Of a stretch of DNA of 64,000 nt, positions 1 to 10,198 are shown one piece after another (within the stretch, counting starts at the first letter, position 1; each line of letters starts with the position of its first letter). The position numbers were made by a program, and so were the translations under genes. Location of the stretch: the NCBI GenBank assembly GCA_030180135.1, contig CM058231.1, positions 20,339,034 through 20,403,033 on the forward strand, given 5' to 3'. The notes under the pieces were generated by a model that was not told where the DNA came from, made no database searches, and saw nothing but the letters and a program-made list of their open reading frames with translations. This DNA is from Orychophragmus violaceus. Taxonomy: Eukaryota; Streptophyta; Magnoliopsida; Brassicales; Brassicaceae.

Positions 1-142
1 CCCCACTGGCAATCACTACCACTAAGGTATAGACACCGATCTCAACCTGCAAGGAAGATCTAACTATACTAGAACCATTGCTAATTCTGTTCAAATACCA
101 ACTGAACCAATAATGTACTTCTGCTACTAATCCTGAAAGAAA

Positions 143-171
143 GGGGGGGGGGGGGGGGGGGGGGGGGGGGG
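143..171 (+). repeat. G29 homopolymer
   Basis: An uninterrupted run of 29 G, preceded by aaagaaa and followed by aaaggagag. Runs this long are rare in plant DNA and are prone to sequencing or assembly error; the exact length should not be trusted. Confidence 0.85.
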
Positions 172-357
172 AAAGGAGAGAGATGAGTAATTTGGATTAC
201 CTAGTGAGAACGATTTTAACCAACCCAAAACATACGATCATTAAACGATATAACGCCGAGGCTAGAATTAAAAGACTGCAATCAATTAGTATATAATTCA
301 TATAATATATAGATTCATCTCAATTAAATGGTGAAGGACCAACTCCGGCATTCCCTC

Positions 358-573
358 GGTATGTGATACGCGTTAGGAAACTCTCACAGACCACACACCA
401 CGTCACTGACACTTTACGGCCCCCATGTCATGTGACAGGAGTCACTCAACAGCCCAGATGACACGACGCTGGCACTCATCGGCTCACGGTCCTAAAAAAC
501 AATATGAAAGTTCGGTACGTGATGCGTGTTAGGAAACTCTCACAGCCCACGCAACACGCCACCACACATCAAC
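358..573. repeat. Imperfect direct repeat, two copies about 156 bp apart
   Basis: The segment starting at 358 and the one starting at 514 share ggta-gtgat-cg-gttaggaaactctcacag with few changes and then drift apart in a CA-rich tail. It may be the subrepeat of an LTR; the family is not recognised. Confidence 0.6.
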
Positions 574-1924
574 CAGTTCACAATCTAACTCACCCTCACA
601 TGCCATCTACATACTCATACAATATCTCAATAAACTTCAGATAACTCAATTCAACATTTCTAGGTGATCCATAAACAAAGACAAGTCATAAAGCAATCAT
701 CGTTTCTAACAACCTAACTTCAAACAAGCGAGATCGAGAAGCAGTTTACCAATTAGATTCAGGTTCTTGATTTAGTTTTAAAGATAATGACATAGGACTT
801 TATACGGATTTAATTTAGGCTTAGATATGATTATAGTGTATTGCTATAATATATATACAGGTATAAGATTATACTTAGAATCTTACTTACAGTTTATATA
901 TATATTAAGTTCATAGACTTTTAATTTCAGAACACGCAACAGTAAGAAAATCTAATTCAATCATAATCCATACATTACAGAATATAATAACATGCATGGA
1001 TTGAATTAGAACAAACCGCCTCACCTTTGCCTTGGATGACAATGACGGCGAACCAGAAACGAATTGGAATTGGAGCCACAGAAGAAGAAAACATCTCCCC
1101 TTGTTCTAGAGCTCTAGATCGGTTTTACTTCAACCGAGAGCTATACCTATGCGTATAGATAGTCCATGCAAAGATTCGGCTCAAACGAAACTCGTTTACC
1201 CAACCAAAACACAGACATAGCTAGACTGGTTATAGATCGACATGGGCAGACACATTTTAGAGAAAGGGTCATAAATTTTGACTCGTACCTCGAAATTGGG
1301 TGATTCCAGTCTATATGGGAAGAGGAGACCGAGATATTTCCAATTACATATTACTCGTTCCGTGGCTCCTTACGGTTCTCCAGGAAATCGTCCGACAAGG
1401 TGACGGACGAAATTGAGAAAAGATCACTCGGTTTTAGATCTGCACTCGAAAGAGTGAAAGATGGATAAAATAAAATTAAATCTTTGATCTACCACCATGG
1501 TGGTTCACGGTGACATGAGGAAAAAAAAAAGAGAAAGAGACTCTAATTTCCCCTTACCCGGGAGAAGAACGAAGAAGATGGCACTTAACCGAACCAAAAG
1601 GGAGAGATGAAGGATAGCGGAAGACAATAGCGATCCGGCGACGGCTGAGCTCTGGCTCCGACAGAAATTCACCGTCTAATTTCTTATATTACCTCTTTCT
1701 AGGAAGGATTCCCTAGAATAGAATGAGATTTATGGATTTAAGATCATTTAATTTAAATTAAAAAAGTTTACAGTTTGGGCTCTTATAACTTCGTTAATCT
1801 TTGTCTCTAATAACGAAATTTCTTAAAAGAAGATAAAATTCTAAAGCCATAAATCTTTACATAGTTATAAATATTGTTCTTTAGTTTAGCCTGATATGAA
1901 TTTATCTATTTATATCATCAACTC

Positions 1925-3020
1925 TTGAGCCTTGAGTGGCGCGCTTCCTGTTACTGATCAGCTTGTTAAACGTGGAATCAACTCAGATCAGGGCTGCCAA
2001 ATTTGTGGGGCAGCAAATGAGTCAGTGAATCATGTTCTTTTCCTATGTCCGGTAGCTAGACAAACGTGGGCAATGTCGCATTTCCCTGTCCCTGACAAAG
2101 GCTTTGAAGCTTTCTCTGTATTTGAAAATATTCATTACCTAATGACAATGCAACGCAGGCATCTTATTCCCCAAGATATCAGCAGGACTTTCCCTTGGAT
2201 CTTATGGCTAATCTGGAAGAACAGGAATTCTTTTCTCTTTGAAGGAAATCGACTGTCCTCAGATGTCTTGGTAGCTTCTATCCAATCCGAGACAGCTTTC
2301 TGGCACACGTCTCAGTTATTGGAAGCACGGGAAGCTCACTCTGACCAAGCCTCACTGTTGAGAAACGCGACAAGCAAGAAATGGAGGCCTCCTCCTCACC
2401 ATTGGCTTAAATGTGATATAGGCTATGCCTGGTCCAGGAAAACTCCGGTTTGTGGATGCGCTTGGGTGGTTCGTGACTCTCACGGTATGGTCTTGTTACA
2501 CAGCCACAGAAGCTTCTTAGGCTACATGACGTTGGATGAGGTAAAACTACAAGCTCTCTTATGGTCTATTGAGTGCATGAAGCATCATAGATTAGACCGT
2601 ATCATTTTTGGATTGGAAGCTAAGGAGTTGGCCGGGGTTATGAATTCTCCTAGGTCATGGCCAGCCTTTCTCCGTCAAGCTTTTGAGATTGGATCAGCTC
2701 TCTTAGGTTTAACACGTTGGCAGCTCTCTCACGTCAATGCAGATAGCAATAGAGGCTCTTCTCTCATCGCTCAGAGTGTGATCAGATATGGTCGGGTTCA
2801 CTCTTACGTGGCTCGAGATTCTCCTTTTTGGCTTGAGCAGCTCTTCGCGAATGATAGGAATCCCCTCTGTTAATGCCATCCTCCTTTCTCTGTTACTGCT
2901 ATCCTCATTTTTGAACTTCTCTTTGAAATCTTGTTCATCCCTTGTTTTGGCTAGTGGGTTCTGTAACTCTTTGGTTGTAACTCCTTTTATGAAAAGATAT
3001 ATTCACCGTTGAAAAAAATA
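1925..3020 (+). mobile_element. 5'-truncated L1-type LINE with 14-bp TSD
   Basis: The insertion is bounded by an exact 14-bp direct repeat, tatatcatcaactc, at 1911-1924 and 3021-3034. It contains only the last part of LINE ORF2 and ends in an A-rich tail (gaaaaaaata). 5' truncation, A-rich 3' end and a TSD of this length are the marks of target-primed reverse transcription. The open frame inside is long, so the insertion may be fairly young. Confidence 0.9.
1932..2873 (+). pseudogene. LINE ORF2 C-terminus: zf-RVT and RNase H-like domain
   Basis: About 313 codons without a stop. The first ~45 residues are the zinc-binding zf-RVT region typical of plant LINE reverse transcriptases (CQICG-x-ANESVNHVLFLCP). 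A linker with FPWILWLIWKNRN follows, then from about residue 155 an RNase H-like (RVT_3) domain: KCDIGYAW, WVVRDSHG, DEVKLQALLWS, and HVNADSNR near the end. No proper start codon exists because the fragment is cut at its 5' end; it opens at a TTG directly inside the insertion. The normal first acidic residue of the domain is kept (CDIG). This is a dead fragment: endonuclease and reverse transcriptase are missing, so it cannot move itself. Confidence 0.88.
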
Positions 3021-3034
3021 TATATCATCAACTC

Positions 3035-3722
3035 ATCGAAAAAGCCAGTTTACAATATGATAATAATTAAGAAGACATAAACATTAACACCAAAGACATA
3101 AGTCGTTTCCATACACACATATAAAAATATACTAATATAATTTATATGTACCACGTACGGACATAAAAAATTTAGTATTAATATTAAAAAATTTCATCTA
3201 TACTATATATTTAACAAACAATTTATTTTTTATTTTTTAAATTTAATATTAACAATAAATAAAATTAATAATATAAAAATATTCAATCTATAACAAAAAT
3301 ATTTAGTAATATCTTAAAATAAAATAGTAAATATATTATAGAAATTATATGATATTTTAACTTTTTATTATCGAGATTATGTATATCCACTAAATATAAT
3401 AAAAATAAATTATTTAAATCAATAATGAATAGTTATATATTAAATTATTAATAATTTATCTTATATTTTTTAAATTTAATATTAATAATTGTTAAATTTA
3501 TAATATATAATTATTTTATATATAACAAATTTATCTAGTAATAGATTAAAACTAAATAAAAATATATTATAAAAATTATTTGATATTTTTAAATTTTTAT
3601 TACCGAAATTATATATATTACTAAATATAATAAAACAATTATTAAATTAATATAATAATAAAATAAATAAATAAAATTTTAAAATAAGATTAACATAATA
3701 AAAAATCTAATTTTATTAAAGG
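3035..3722. repeat. AT-rich repeat family, copy 1 (left part)
   Basis: Very AT-rich and non-coding. Its right end (taattttattaaagggta...agtaatta...ctaattaatat, resuming after the inserted element at 4292-4345) matches the ends of two other copies near 27.5 kb and 43.3 kb. It has no coding capacity; it may be a non-autonomous DNA transposon or Helitron derivative. Confidence 0.5.
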
Positions 3723-3730
3723 GTACTTAG

Positions 3731-4283
3731 TAGGGCTGGGCATTTTACCCGAAATCCGAACCCGAATCCGAACCCGATCTAAAAAATCCGATCCGATCCG
3801 AACCGATTTTTTAAAAATATCCGAATGGGGCTTAAGTTAAAGTATTTCGGGTATCGGGTAATACCCGAACCCGAACCGAACCCGAATGGGTATCCGAAGT
3901 AACTCAAAATTTAATCTAATTTCGGTTAATTCTAATACTTTCGAGCATTTTTTAGTAGTTTGTGTAGTTTATGTTTTTATATTTTGGGTAATATATATAT
4001 TTTTGAGTAATTTTTAATACTTTTTGGTAATTTAAGTATATGTTTTTATGGGATAATTGGATAATTCAAATATTTTTTAATATTTTTGAATAATTTTTCG
4101 AGTTTTCAGAAAATTTATGGTGATTTTGGTTATCCAAACCCGATCCGAACCCGATATGTCCCGAACCGAACCCGACCCGATATTTAGAAATACCCGAATG
4201 GGGCTTAAGTTAAAGTATTTCGGATATCCGGTAATACCCGAATCCGAACCGAACCCGAATGGATACCCAAATGCCCAGCCCTA
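3731..4283. mobile_element. Non-autonomous hAT-like element (TIR, 8-bp TSD)
   Basis: Terminal inverted repeats tagggctgggcat and atgcccagcccta are exact. Flanks gtacttag (3723-3730) and gtatttag (4284-4291) form an 8-bp TSD with one mismatch, the hAT hallmark. The 553-bp interior is built of ccgaacccgaat-type short repeats and holds two copies of a segment containing gggcttaagttaaagtattt. No transposase frame, so it depended on an enzyme from elsewhere. It sits inside the AT-rich repeat, so it is the younger of the two. Confidence 0.88.
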
Positions 4284-4345
4284 GTATTTAGTAATTAACT
4301 AGTTTGATAGTCAATAAAAGATTAAAAATATTTTCTAATTAATAT

Positions 4346-5054
4346 ATATATATATATATATTATCTACATTTTTTTGTCGTGATTACTCACACCGATCAA
4401 GATCCATTCTCAACTTGTCAAATTAAACTTTCTAAATATACCAAATTGTTGATAGTTTAGTGATAGAATAAAATAATTAATTTTTTTGTGTCTTGAGTTC
4501 AAACTATCTTTGGTATTAAAAAATTAATTTTTAAACAAAAAAATTCAATGTTTTCTTCGGACATGGAAAAAATATGGGTGTAAAACCCAAAACCTCTACA
4601 GAATTAAAAGAAAAAAACTAGCCAAAATAAAGACAAGAAATCAACCGATTATGCAGATATATTGTTTGTTAAAGCGTTAGGTTTGCCATATAATGCGCAA
4701 ACATTAATTTACACGTGAATGAGATCCTAATTAGGTATGACAAACCATCAACATGCAACCTCACTTTTGGTTTACTTTAATTAATTATCACGGGAAACAT
4801 TACTAATCTACTTTATTTTATTTGATAACTTTAGTTATATATTGCTTGCATCGATATGATACTTCTTTCACTCGCAAAATAAATAAATAGGGCCCAAAAT
4901 AGTAGATAAATTCATAATGGCAGATTCATCATGAAAGATTCAGGCTTTTGCGGAACCAAATATTTATTTTATTTTATTTTTCTTGGTTTACACGATTTTT
5001 CTTATTTATACTCGAGATCATTCAAAAACGCAACAGTTTATAACATTTCCAATC
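4346..5054. other. AT-rich intergenic sequence
   Basis: No supported gene. A short TA microsatellite lies near 4340-4362. The remaining open frames are short and of low complexity. Confidence 0.4.
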
Positions 5055-5677
5055 TATATTCACATCTTTTACTGTACTTAAGTTTAAAGTTTTTCTTAAA
5101 TCATTACTATTATATATTTTACATCCAATAATATATATGGATAATATGATAACTAGTATTATTAATAAATAATATTTCCACTAAAATAAGGAACTAGAAA
5201 AATCATAAATCATGTTTTAAATACATGGAACAACAAAGATAAATAATATATTATATACTACATAAAATATTTTAACCACTTTTATGGTTACTTTGCTAGT
5301 TTTGCTAGCTTTAAATTTAGTCGTTCATTTCAGTAACCTTAAAATTGACTATTTTGTGATTTTAGTTATATATTCACATCTTTTACTGTACTTAAGTTTA
5401 AAGTTTTTCTTAAATCATTACTATTATATATTTTACATCCAATAATATATATGGATAATATGATAACTAGTATTATTAATAAATAATATTTCCACTAAAA
5501 TAAGGAACTAGAAAAATCATAAATCATGTTTTAAATACATGGAACAACAAAGATAAATAATATATTATATACTACATAAAATATTTTAACCACTTTTATG
5601 GTTAATTTGCTAGTTTTGCTAGCTTTAAATTTAGTCGTTCATTTCAGTAACCTTAAAATTGACTATTTTGTGATTTT
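5055..5677. repeat. 314-bp tandem duplication
   Basis: The segment 5055-5368 is repeated directly at 5369-5677 with almost no differences (for example ggttactttgc against ggttaatttgc). The unit is AT-rich with no coding sense. Such high identity means a recent duplication, or an assembly artefact. Confidence 0.9.
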
Positions 5678-5833
5678 TCCTAACTAAATTAAAATAATTA
5701 AAAATTTTGATAATCTTTTAAAAATTATATTTGGATTTTCTGAATTTTTTTTTTTTTTTGGAGTATTCTAAAGAAAATACAAAATAATATAACTAAGAGG
5801 TTGTGAATTCGTTGGCAGAAAGGGATTACATAA

Positions 5834-7086
5834 GGATTCGAGGCGGTGACCTTCAAAAGCGACAAAGAAGGCGAAGTCTCCGTTTGGTATCGTCGTTTCA
5901 TCTCCGGTGACCGGTGCTCCTCGCCGGAGCCGGGGATGGTTCTTGTAGTTAGTTGTCTTAGTTGCGGCGGTCCTGCCTCTGCTCCTCTCCTTCCTCCGTT
6001 GGTCTTGCGTCTCCGTCTTCGTCCGTCGGGTTCCGGTGGGTGTTGGCTCGCCGGTCGTTCGGTGAGCGGGAATCGTCTTCTGGTCGGCTTGATGTCGCGG
6101 CGCGTATGGACGACTCCCTCTTGTGTCGGATCTAGCTCGTGAGGTGTGGCGCTTTGCTGGTTTGAAGTCGTTGGCCTTTGTTGGTGTTTCCGGTGGTCGG
6201 TTCTGACTCGGCGTGTTCCGGTGCTCGGCTCCGACTTTCCAGTTGCTGGTTAGGGCTGTGACCTCCTTTTGTTGCCGGTTTAGCTCGATGTTGGTTTGGT
6301 TTGGTTTGCAGAATCGGTTTTAGTTGGTTTTCGGTGGGTATTTTCTGGTTTTTGTTGGGTTCAATCTTCTACGGTTATAGGATGGGTGTGCCTTTCCTCC
6401 GGTAGATTGTGTCTTAGGTTGTGAATTTTAGTCTCCCTTTGTTCTAGATCTTCGGTGGTGCTATTCGGTCGATGGGAAGGTGGGCTTAGGCATAGTATAG
6501 GGCTTTGGGTTAAGTCTTCGATTAGGTTATCCCGTTAGGCGTTTGAATCTTTATCTTTCGTTTCTTTTCTGCCGCCTTAGCATAAATAATTAGTCTTGTC
6601 CGCTAGTCATTTCGTTTATCGATTCTAGTAAGGCTAACCTCATGTGGGGATGCATAGTTTTCGGTTTAGACTGGCTAGGATTAAAATTAGGTGGGATTGA
6701 ATTAGATTCGCGTCTCGTTCTTGTGTGTCTTCTTCTCGGAGTTCTTGGGTTTAGAGTTTTGCGGTTTGCCGCTGCCCGTGGTCTTTGCCGTTTTTCGGTA
6801 TTTTCCTTTGTTCTTTGTCTAAGGAGTTGTAGTTTTCCGCTTCTATTTCTCTTTTTCGTCTTCTTATTTGCTTGCTAGCATTCTCTGTTTGTATCGTTTC
6901 AAAGTGGAGTTAGTGCCCGATGGTGGGTTTTGGTGCCCGTGTGTGGGCTTTAGACTGCGGAAGGAGTTTGTTCCTTGCCGTTCTTGTTGCCCGGTTTCTT
7001 TCGGTTTTCGTTGCGTTGGTAGACTGTGGTGGTTGTAACAGTGGTTGACTCTTTATGAATATAATCCATCAGATAAAAAAAAAAAA
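5834..7086 (+). mobile_element. Non-coding polyadenylated retroposon, about 1.25 kb
   Basis: A block far richer in G+C than its surroundings ends in twelve A (7075-7086). Flanks agggattacataa (5821-5833) and aggggttac plus ataa (7086-7094 continued at 14200-14203) match at 12 of 13 positions, giving a TSD that was later split by the copia insertion. No reading frame resembles a known protein; the frames seen inside are G+C-rich chance openings. It could be a large SINE-like element or a LINE deletion derivative. Confidence 0.7.
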
Positions 7087-7094
7087 GGGGTTAC

Positions 7095-7733
7095 TGTTGG
7101 GAATGTCCTGAAATCTACTGTACTATCTCTAGAAAGTATGATAAGTGTCGAGATCAGACATAAGTCATAAATACTGGGTGATCATGATGACTTGCTAGAG
7201 CCCGCTCTTGATCTATAAGTTTAGGACTTATTACCAGTATTGTATGATCTCAAAGGGTCACACACCATAGCTAACGGGAAAGTTTAAAAGGAATTAATAC
7301 AGTAAGATGCAAGGCATTTACTGTATTTGTACAGAGAATTGGGCCAGACAAAATACAGTCTTTTGTCTGATTTGGGTCTTGGGCCCAAAAGCCTAATAGG
7401 CCATTATTTTAATTACTTGGGCCCATATAAGGGAGGTAGGAGGCGCCAGTTAGCCTAAGGGTCTGCGATTTTAGGTATGGCCGTCCTCCTCTCTCTCTGT
7501 TGTTCCAGCTTGGTCTAGCAGCCTGATCCAGTAGCTTGTAAGCGTGTGGATACCTAGGAGGAGCCGGTAATCATCAGCTCTCATTGATCTCTTCATTACC
7601 AATCCGTTGCGCTAATAACAAGGTAATGATTCTGATCTGGTTTATGATTCAACTGCAAATCACCTAGATCCTAGATGATTATGTGATAGGTTGTAATCTG
7701 ATAATTAAACCTATGAACCAACATAATCCAACA
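7095..7733 (+). repeat. Copia A 5' LTR
   Basis: Begins tgttggg and ends ccaaca, so it has the standard TG...CA ends. A TATA-like catataag lies at 7424-7431, a plausible core promoter. Confidence 0.95.
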
Positions 7734-7734
7734 G

Positions 7735-7746
7735 TGGTATCAGAGC
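7735..7746 (+). promoter_or_regulatory. Primer binding site, initiator Met tRNA type
   Basis: tggtatcagagc, one base after the LTR, is the usual complement of the 3' end of plant initiator methionine tRNA used by copia elements. Confidence 0.9.
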
Positions 7747-7903
7747 CTAGGTCGTTAGGTTTTTGCTTTTTGGATCATACTAGGTTGTTTTTTAGTTTGA
7801 TGAATCGATTTTAATGAGTAAAATTTGATTAGAAAACTTGAAAAAACTAATATGTAAATCGCATGAACCGATTGAAACCCATCGGTATGCGAAGTGGATG
7901 CCC

Positions 7904-8042
7904 GTATCGATCGACGAGGGAGCGTGATATCGATCGATATCAATCGGATCGATTGCTTCTCGATGTCCCGATGACCCGATCGCAACGAGCTGATGCACGC
8001 GAGTATCGATCGACGTGGGAGCGTCATATCGATCGATATGCT
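7904..8042 (+). repeat. Duplicated palindromic motif in copia A leader
   Basis: Two units of about 40 bp, at 7904-7943 and 8003-8042, share gtatcgatcgacg-gggagcgt and the palindrome atatcgatcgatat. They lie 99 bp apart in the untranslated leader. Role unknown; possible protein binding or RNA structure. Confidence 0.8.
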
Positions 8043-9183
8043 GGCGAGGCATACGTTCCGCGAGTAGCCAATCGGTTCAGCCGAGCTTCGCGGTTCGTCC
8101 TTCCTTAACCCGCGACAATGAACCGATCAATCCGATTGTGTTTCATTGTTAGCTTAAGCTTAACCCGCAAGTTAGGTCAAAATCAGCTAAAATTGATTGG
8201 TTAGACCAATCTATTTCTTCCTAATTTTGGACTTAACCGAACCGATCCAATTTAATTGGTGGTTCAAGCGGTTAACCAAATCGCGGTTTGCTGGAAATTA
8301 TTTAATGCAATTGGTATTATTTAATTTCTGGTTAAACCGGATTTAAATTCAAAATTGAATTTTAACCTAAACCGAAGGCTGGTCTAAGTTTGATTTGGTT
8401 GGACCAAATAATTTAGAGCTGGTCTGTTTAGTAAATAACCAGTTGGATTAAGTAATTAATTTGGTCTTGGACCAGAATTAATGAACCGACTCGGTTATGT
8501 CAAATTATTGGGCTAATTGGAATTCTGTGGTCTTGGGCCAAGAATTGGGCCTATAATTTGTGACCCAACCGAAAATTTTAATAAAATATCTAATTATTTC
8601 CAAAATCAGATTTAGAAAGTTTCTAAGTTTAGAAATTTCTAGATTAAGAATGTTTTGGAAAATAGGAAATTTCTAAAATAAGATTGTTTCCCGATTTAGA
8701 AAGTTTATAAAATAAGTAGGTTTTCCAAAATAGAAAGTTTACAAATTTAGTAAGTTTCCTGAAATGGAATGTTTCCCAAAATAGTAATCTTCTATTTTTG
8801 GAAGGAAAACCTAAAATCCTCAAAACAAATATCAAGCTTGGATGTCTTGCCCAATCTTGTCAGCTACTTAACGCTTATTCAATTACAGATATGGCTTACA
8901 GTGTGAGGTATCTGTTTTTGCGTAAGTAAAGTAGTACATAGTCATTACTGTCATTGGGAGTCCCAGACTTTAATGATTATTTGGCTGTAAGAGATTGGTT
9001 TCCTTGACTGGGCCATCGAGAGTCCCGGGCCTTGAGACATCTGGTGAATTTGGGCCTCGGGTCCAATTCACAACCGAGAGTTATATGAGTTGTAACTAGC
9101 TGTGTGTATGCTTACCTAGTTAGCTAATTCTGGGTGACGGCCAGTGGCCAACTTTGGTCTTAGTTTAACATGGATCTCGGAAT

Positions 9184-9228
9184 CATTGTATTCTTATGAG
9201 GATAAACAAAGAAATTTTGAATACAATG
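9184..9228 (+). promoter_or_regulatory. Predicted RNA hairpin upstream of gag, copy 1
   Basis: cattgtattc (9184-9193) pairs fully with gaatacaatg (9219-9228) over a 25-base loop, about 80 bases before the gag start. The related element near 61.1 kb has the same stem with one compensatory pair change (G-C to A-T), which supports a real RNA structure. Confidence 0.6.
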
Positions 9229-9307
9229 CGAGTTTTCTTATAAGTTATTAAGATTACTCTTTTATGAACTAAATAACTAAAACTCTATTTATCTCTAAAT
9301 TTCAGTC

Positions 9308-10198
9308 ATGACTAGCACAAACAATCAAAACACTTTCTCGATCCGGTCTGTCCTTGAGATGGACAAACTGAACGGATCAAATTTCTTGACTTGGTCGCGG
9401 AACCTGAGGCTAGTCCTCAGGCAGGAGAGAAAGGACTATGTCCTTGAGAGAGCTCTCCCCGAGAGGATCGGGCCCAATGCCTCTCATGCAGTATATGATG
9501 CTTGGAATAAGCATTATAATGATGCGGTAGATGTGCGTGGTCTGATATTGGCTACCATGGACTCAGATTTGCTGAAGCAATATGAGAACATGGAGTCGCC
9601 AATAGAGATGATCAGCAGCCTGAAATTGAAATTTCACGAGCAGGTAAGAGTGGAGAGATACCAGTTGGTTAAGTCTCTCACTAGCTGCAAGCTACCAAAT
9701 GATCATCCAGTAAGTCCTCATGTCAGTAAAATGATGGGTTACATTGATAACCTGAGGAAACTGGATTATCCAGTTAGCCAAGAATTGGCAACTGAGATCA
9801 TTCTGCAGTCACTGTCGTCAAGCTATGATAAGTTCAAAAGGAACTATATTAAGAAAGGCTTAACTAAGACGCTGACTGAACTGCATGATATGCTCAAGAC
9901 AGTTGAGCCAAACGTGAAGAGTACCCTGTATAATCTCATAATGGAGAAGGGTAGGTTTACTAAACCTAGTGCTGACAAGGGTGAAGACAAAGTTGTCCAG
10001 ATTTTGAATCATGGCAAGCCTGTGTCTTCTGAGCCCGAGTCAGATACATCTTACGTTGGTAAGTGCTGCTACTGTAAAGAGACTGGGCATTGGAAGAGAG
10101 ATTGCATTAAATTCATGGAAGATTATGAGGAGTTGAAGATGATGTATGAGACTACTTCCTCAGGTATTCATGTTATTACTTCAAGTTCTACCTTATAG
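9308..10198 (+). CDS. Copia A Gag (UBN2-type capsid and CCHC zinc knuckle)
   Basis: An intact 296-codon frame starting at an ATG right after a pyrimidine-rich stretch ending in cag. Residues ~10-240 form the copia-type capsid region (SVLEMDKLNGSNFLTWSRNL, EIILQSLSSSYDKF, LTELHDMLKTVE). A zinc knuckle CCYCKETGHWKRDC lies near residue 255, for binding the element's RNA. In copia elements Gag builds the cytoplasmic virus-like particle where reverse transcription occurs. The frame ends at a TAG exactly where the protease motif VLDTG begins in the same frame, so Gag is made separately from whatever remains of pol. Its intactness contrasts with the ruined pol behind it. Confidence 0.9.
   Translation: MTSTNNQNTFSIRSVLEMDKLNGSNFLTWSRNLRLVLRQERKDYVLERALPERIGPNASHAVYDAWNKHYNDAVDVRGLILATMDSDLLKQYENMESPIEMISSLKLKFHEQVRVERYQLVKSLTSCKLPNDHPVSPHVSKMMGYIDNLRKLDYPVSQELATEIILQSLSSSYDKFKRNYIKKGLTKTLTELHDMLKTVEPNVKSTLYNLIMEKGRFTKPSADKGEDKVVQILNHGKPVSSEPESDTSYVGKCCYCKETGHWKRDCIKFMEDYEELKMMYETTSSGIHVITSSSTL

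Larger units (their letters stand above)
1..1910. other. Gene-free repeat-like stretch
   Basis: No long open frame or recognised gene. It holds a 29-base G tract and two imperfect direct copies of a segment with the shared core gttaggaaactctcacag, which suggests old LTR or satellite-like material. Sequence between about 1020 and 1700 looks like a diverged untranslated or promoter region but I cannot assign it. Nothing here supports a protein. Confidence 0.4.

Noticed and set aside
5846..6878. Open frames of 78-98 codons in the G+C-rich retroposon
   Set aside because: Low-complexity composition, no family motif, and they lie in a non-coding retroposon.
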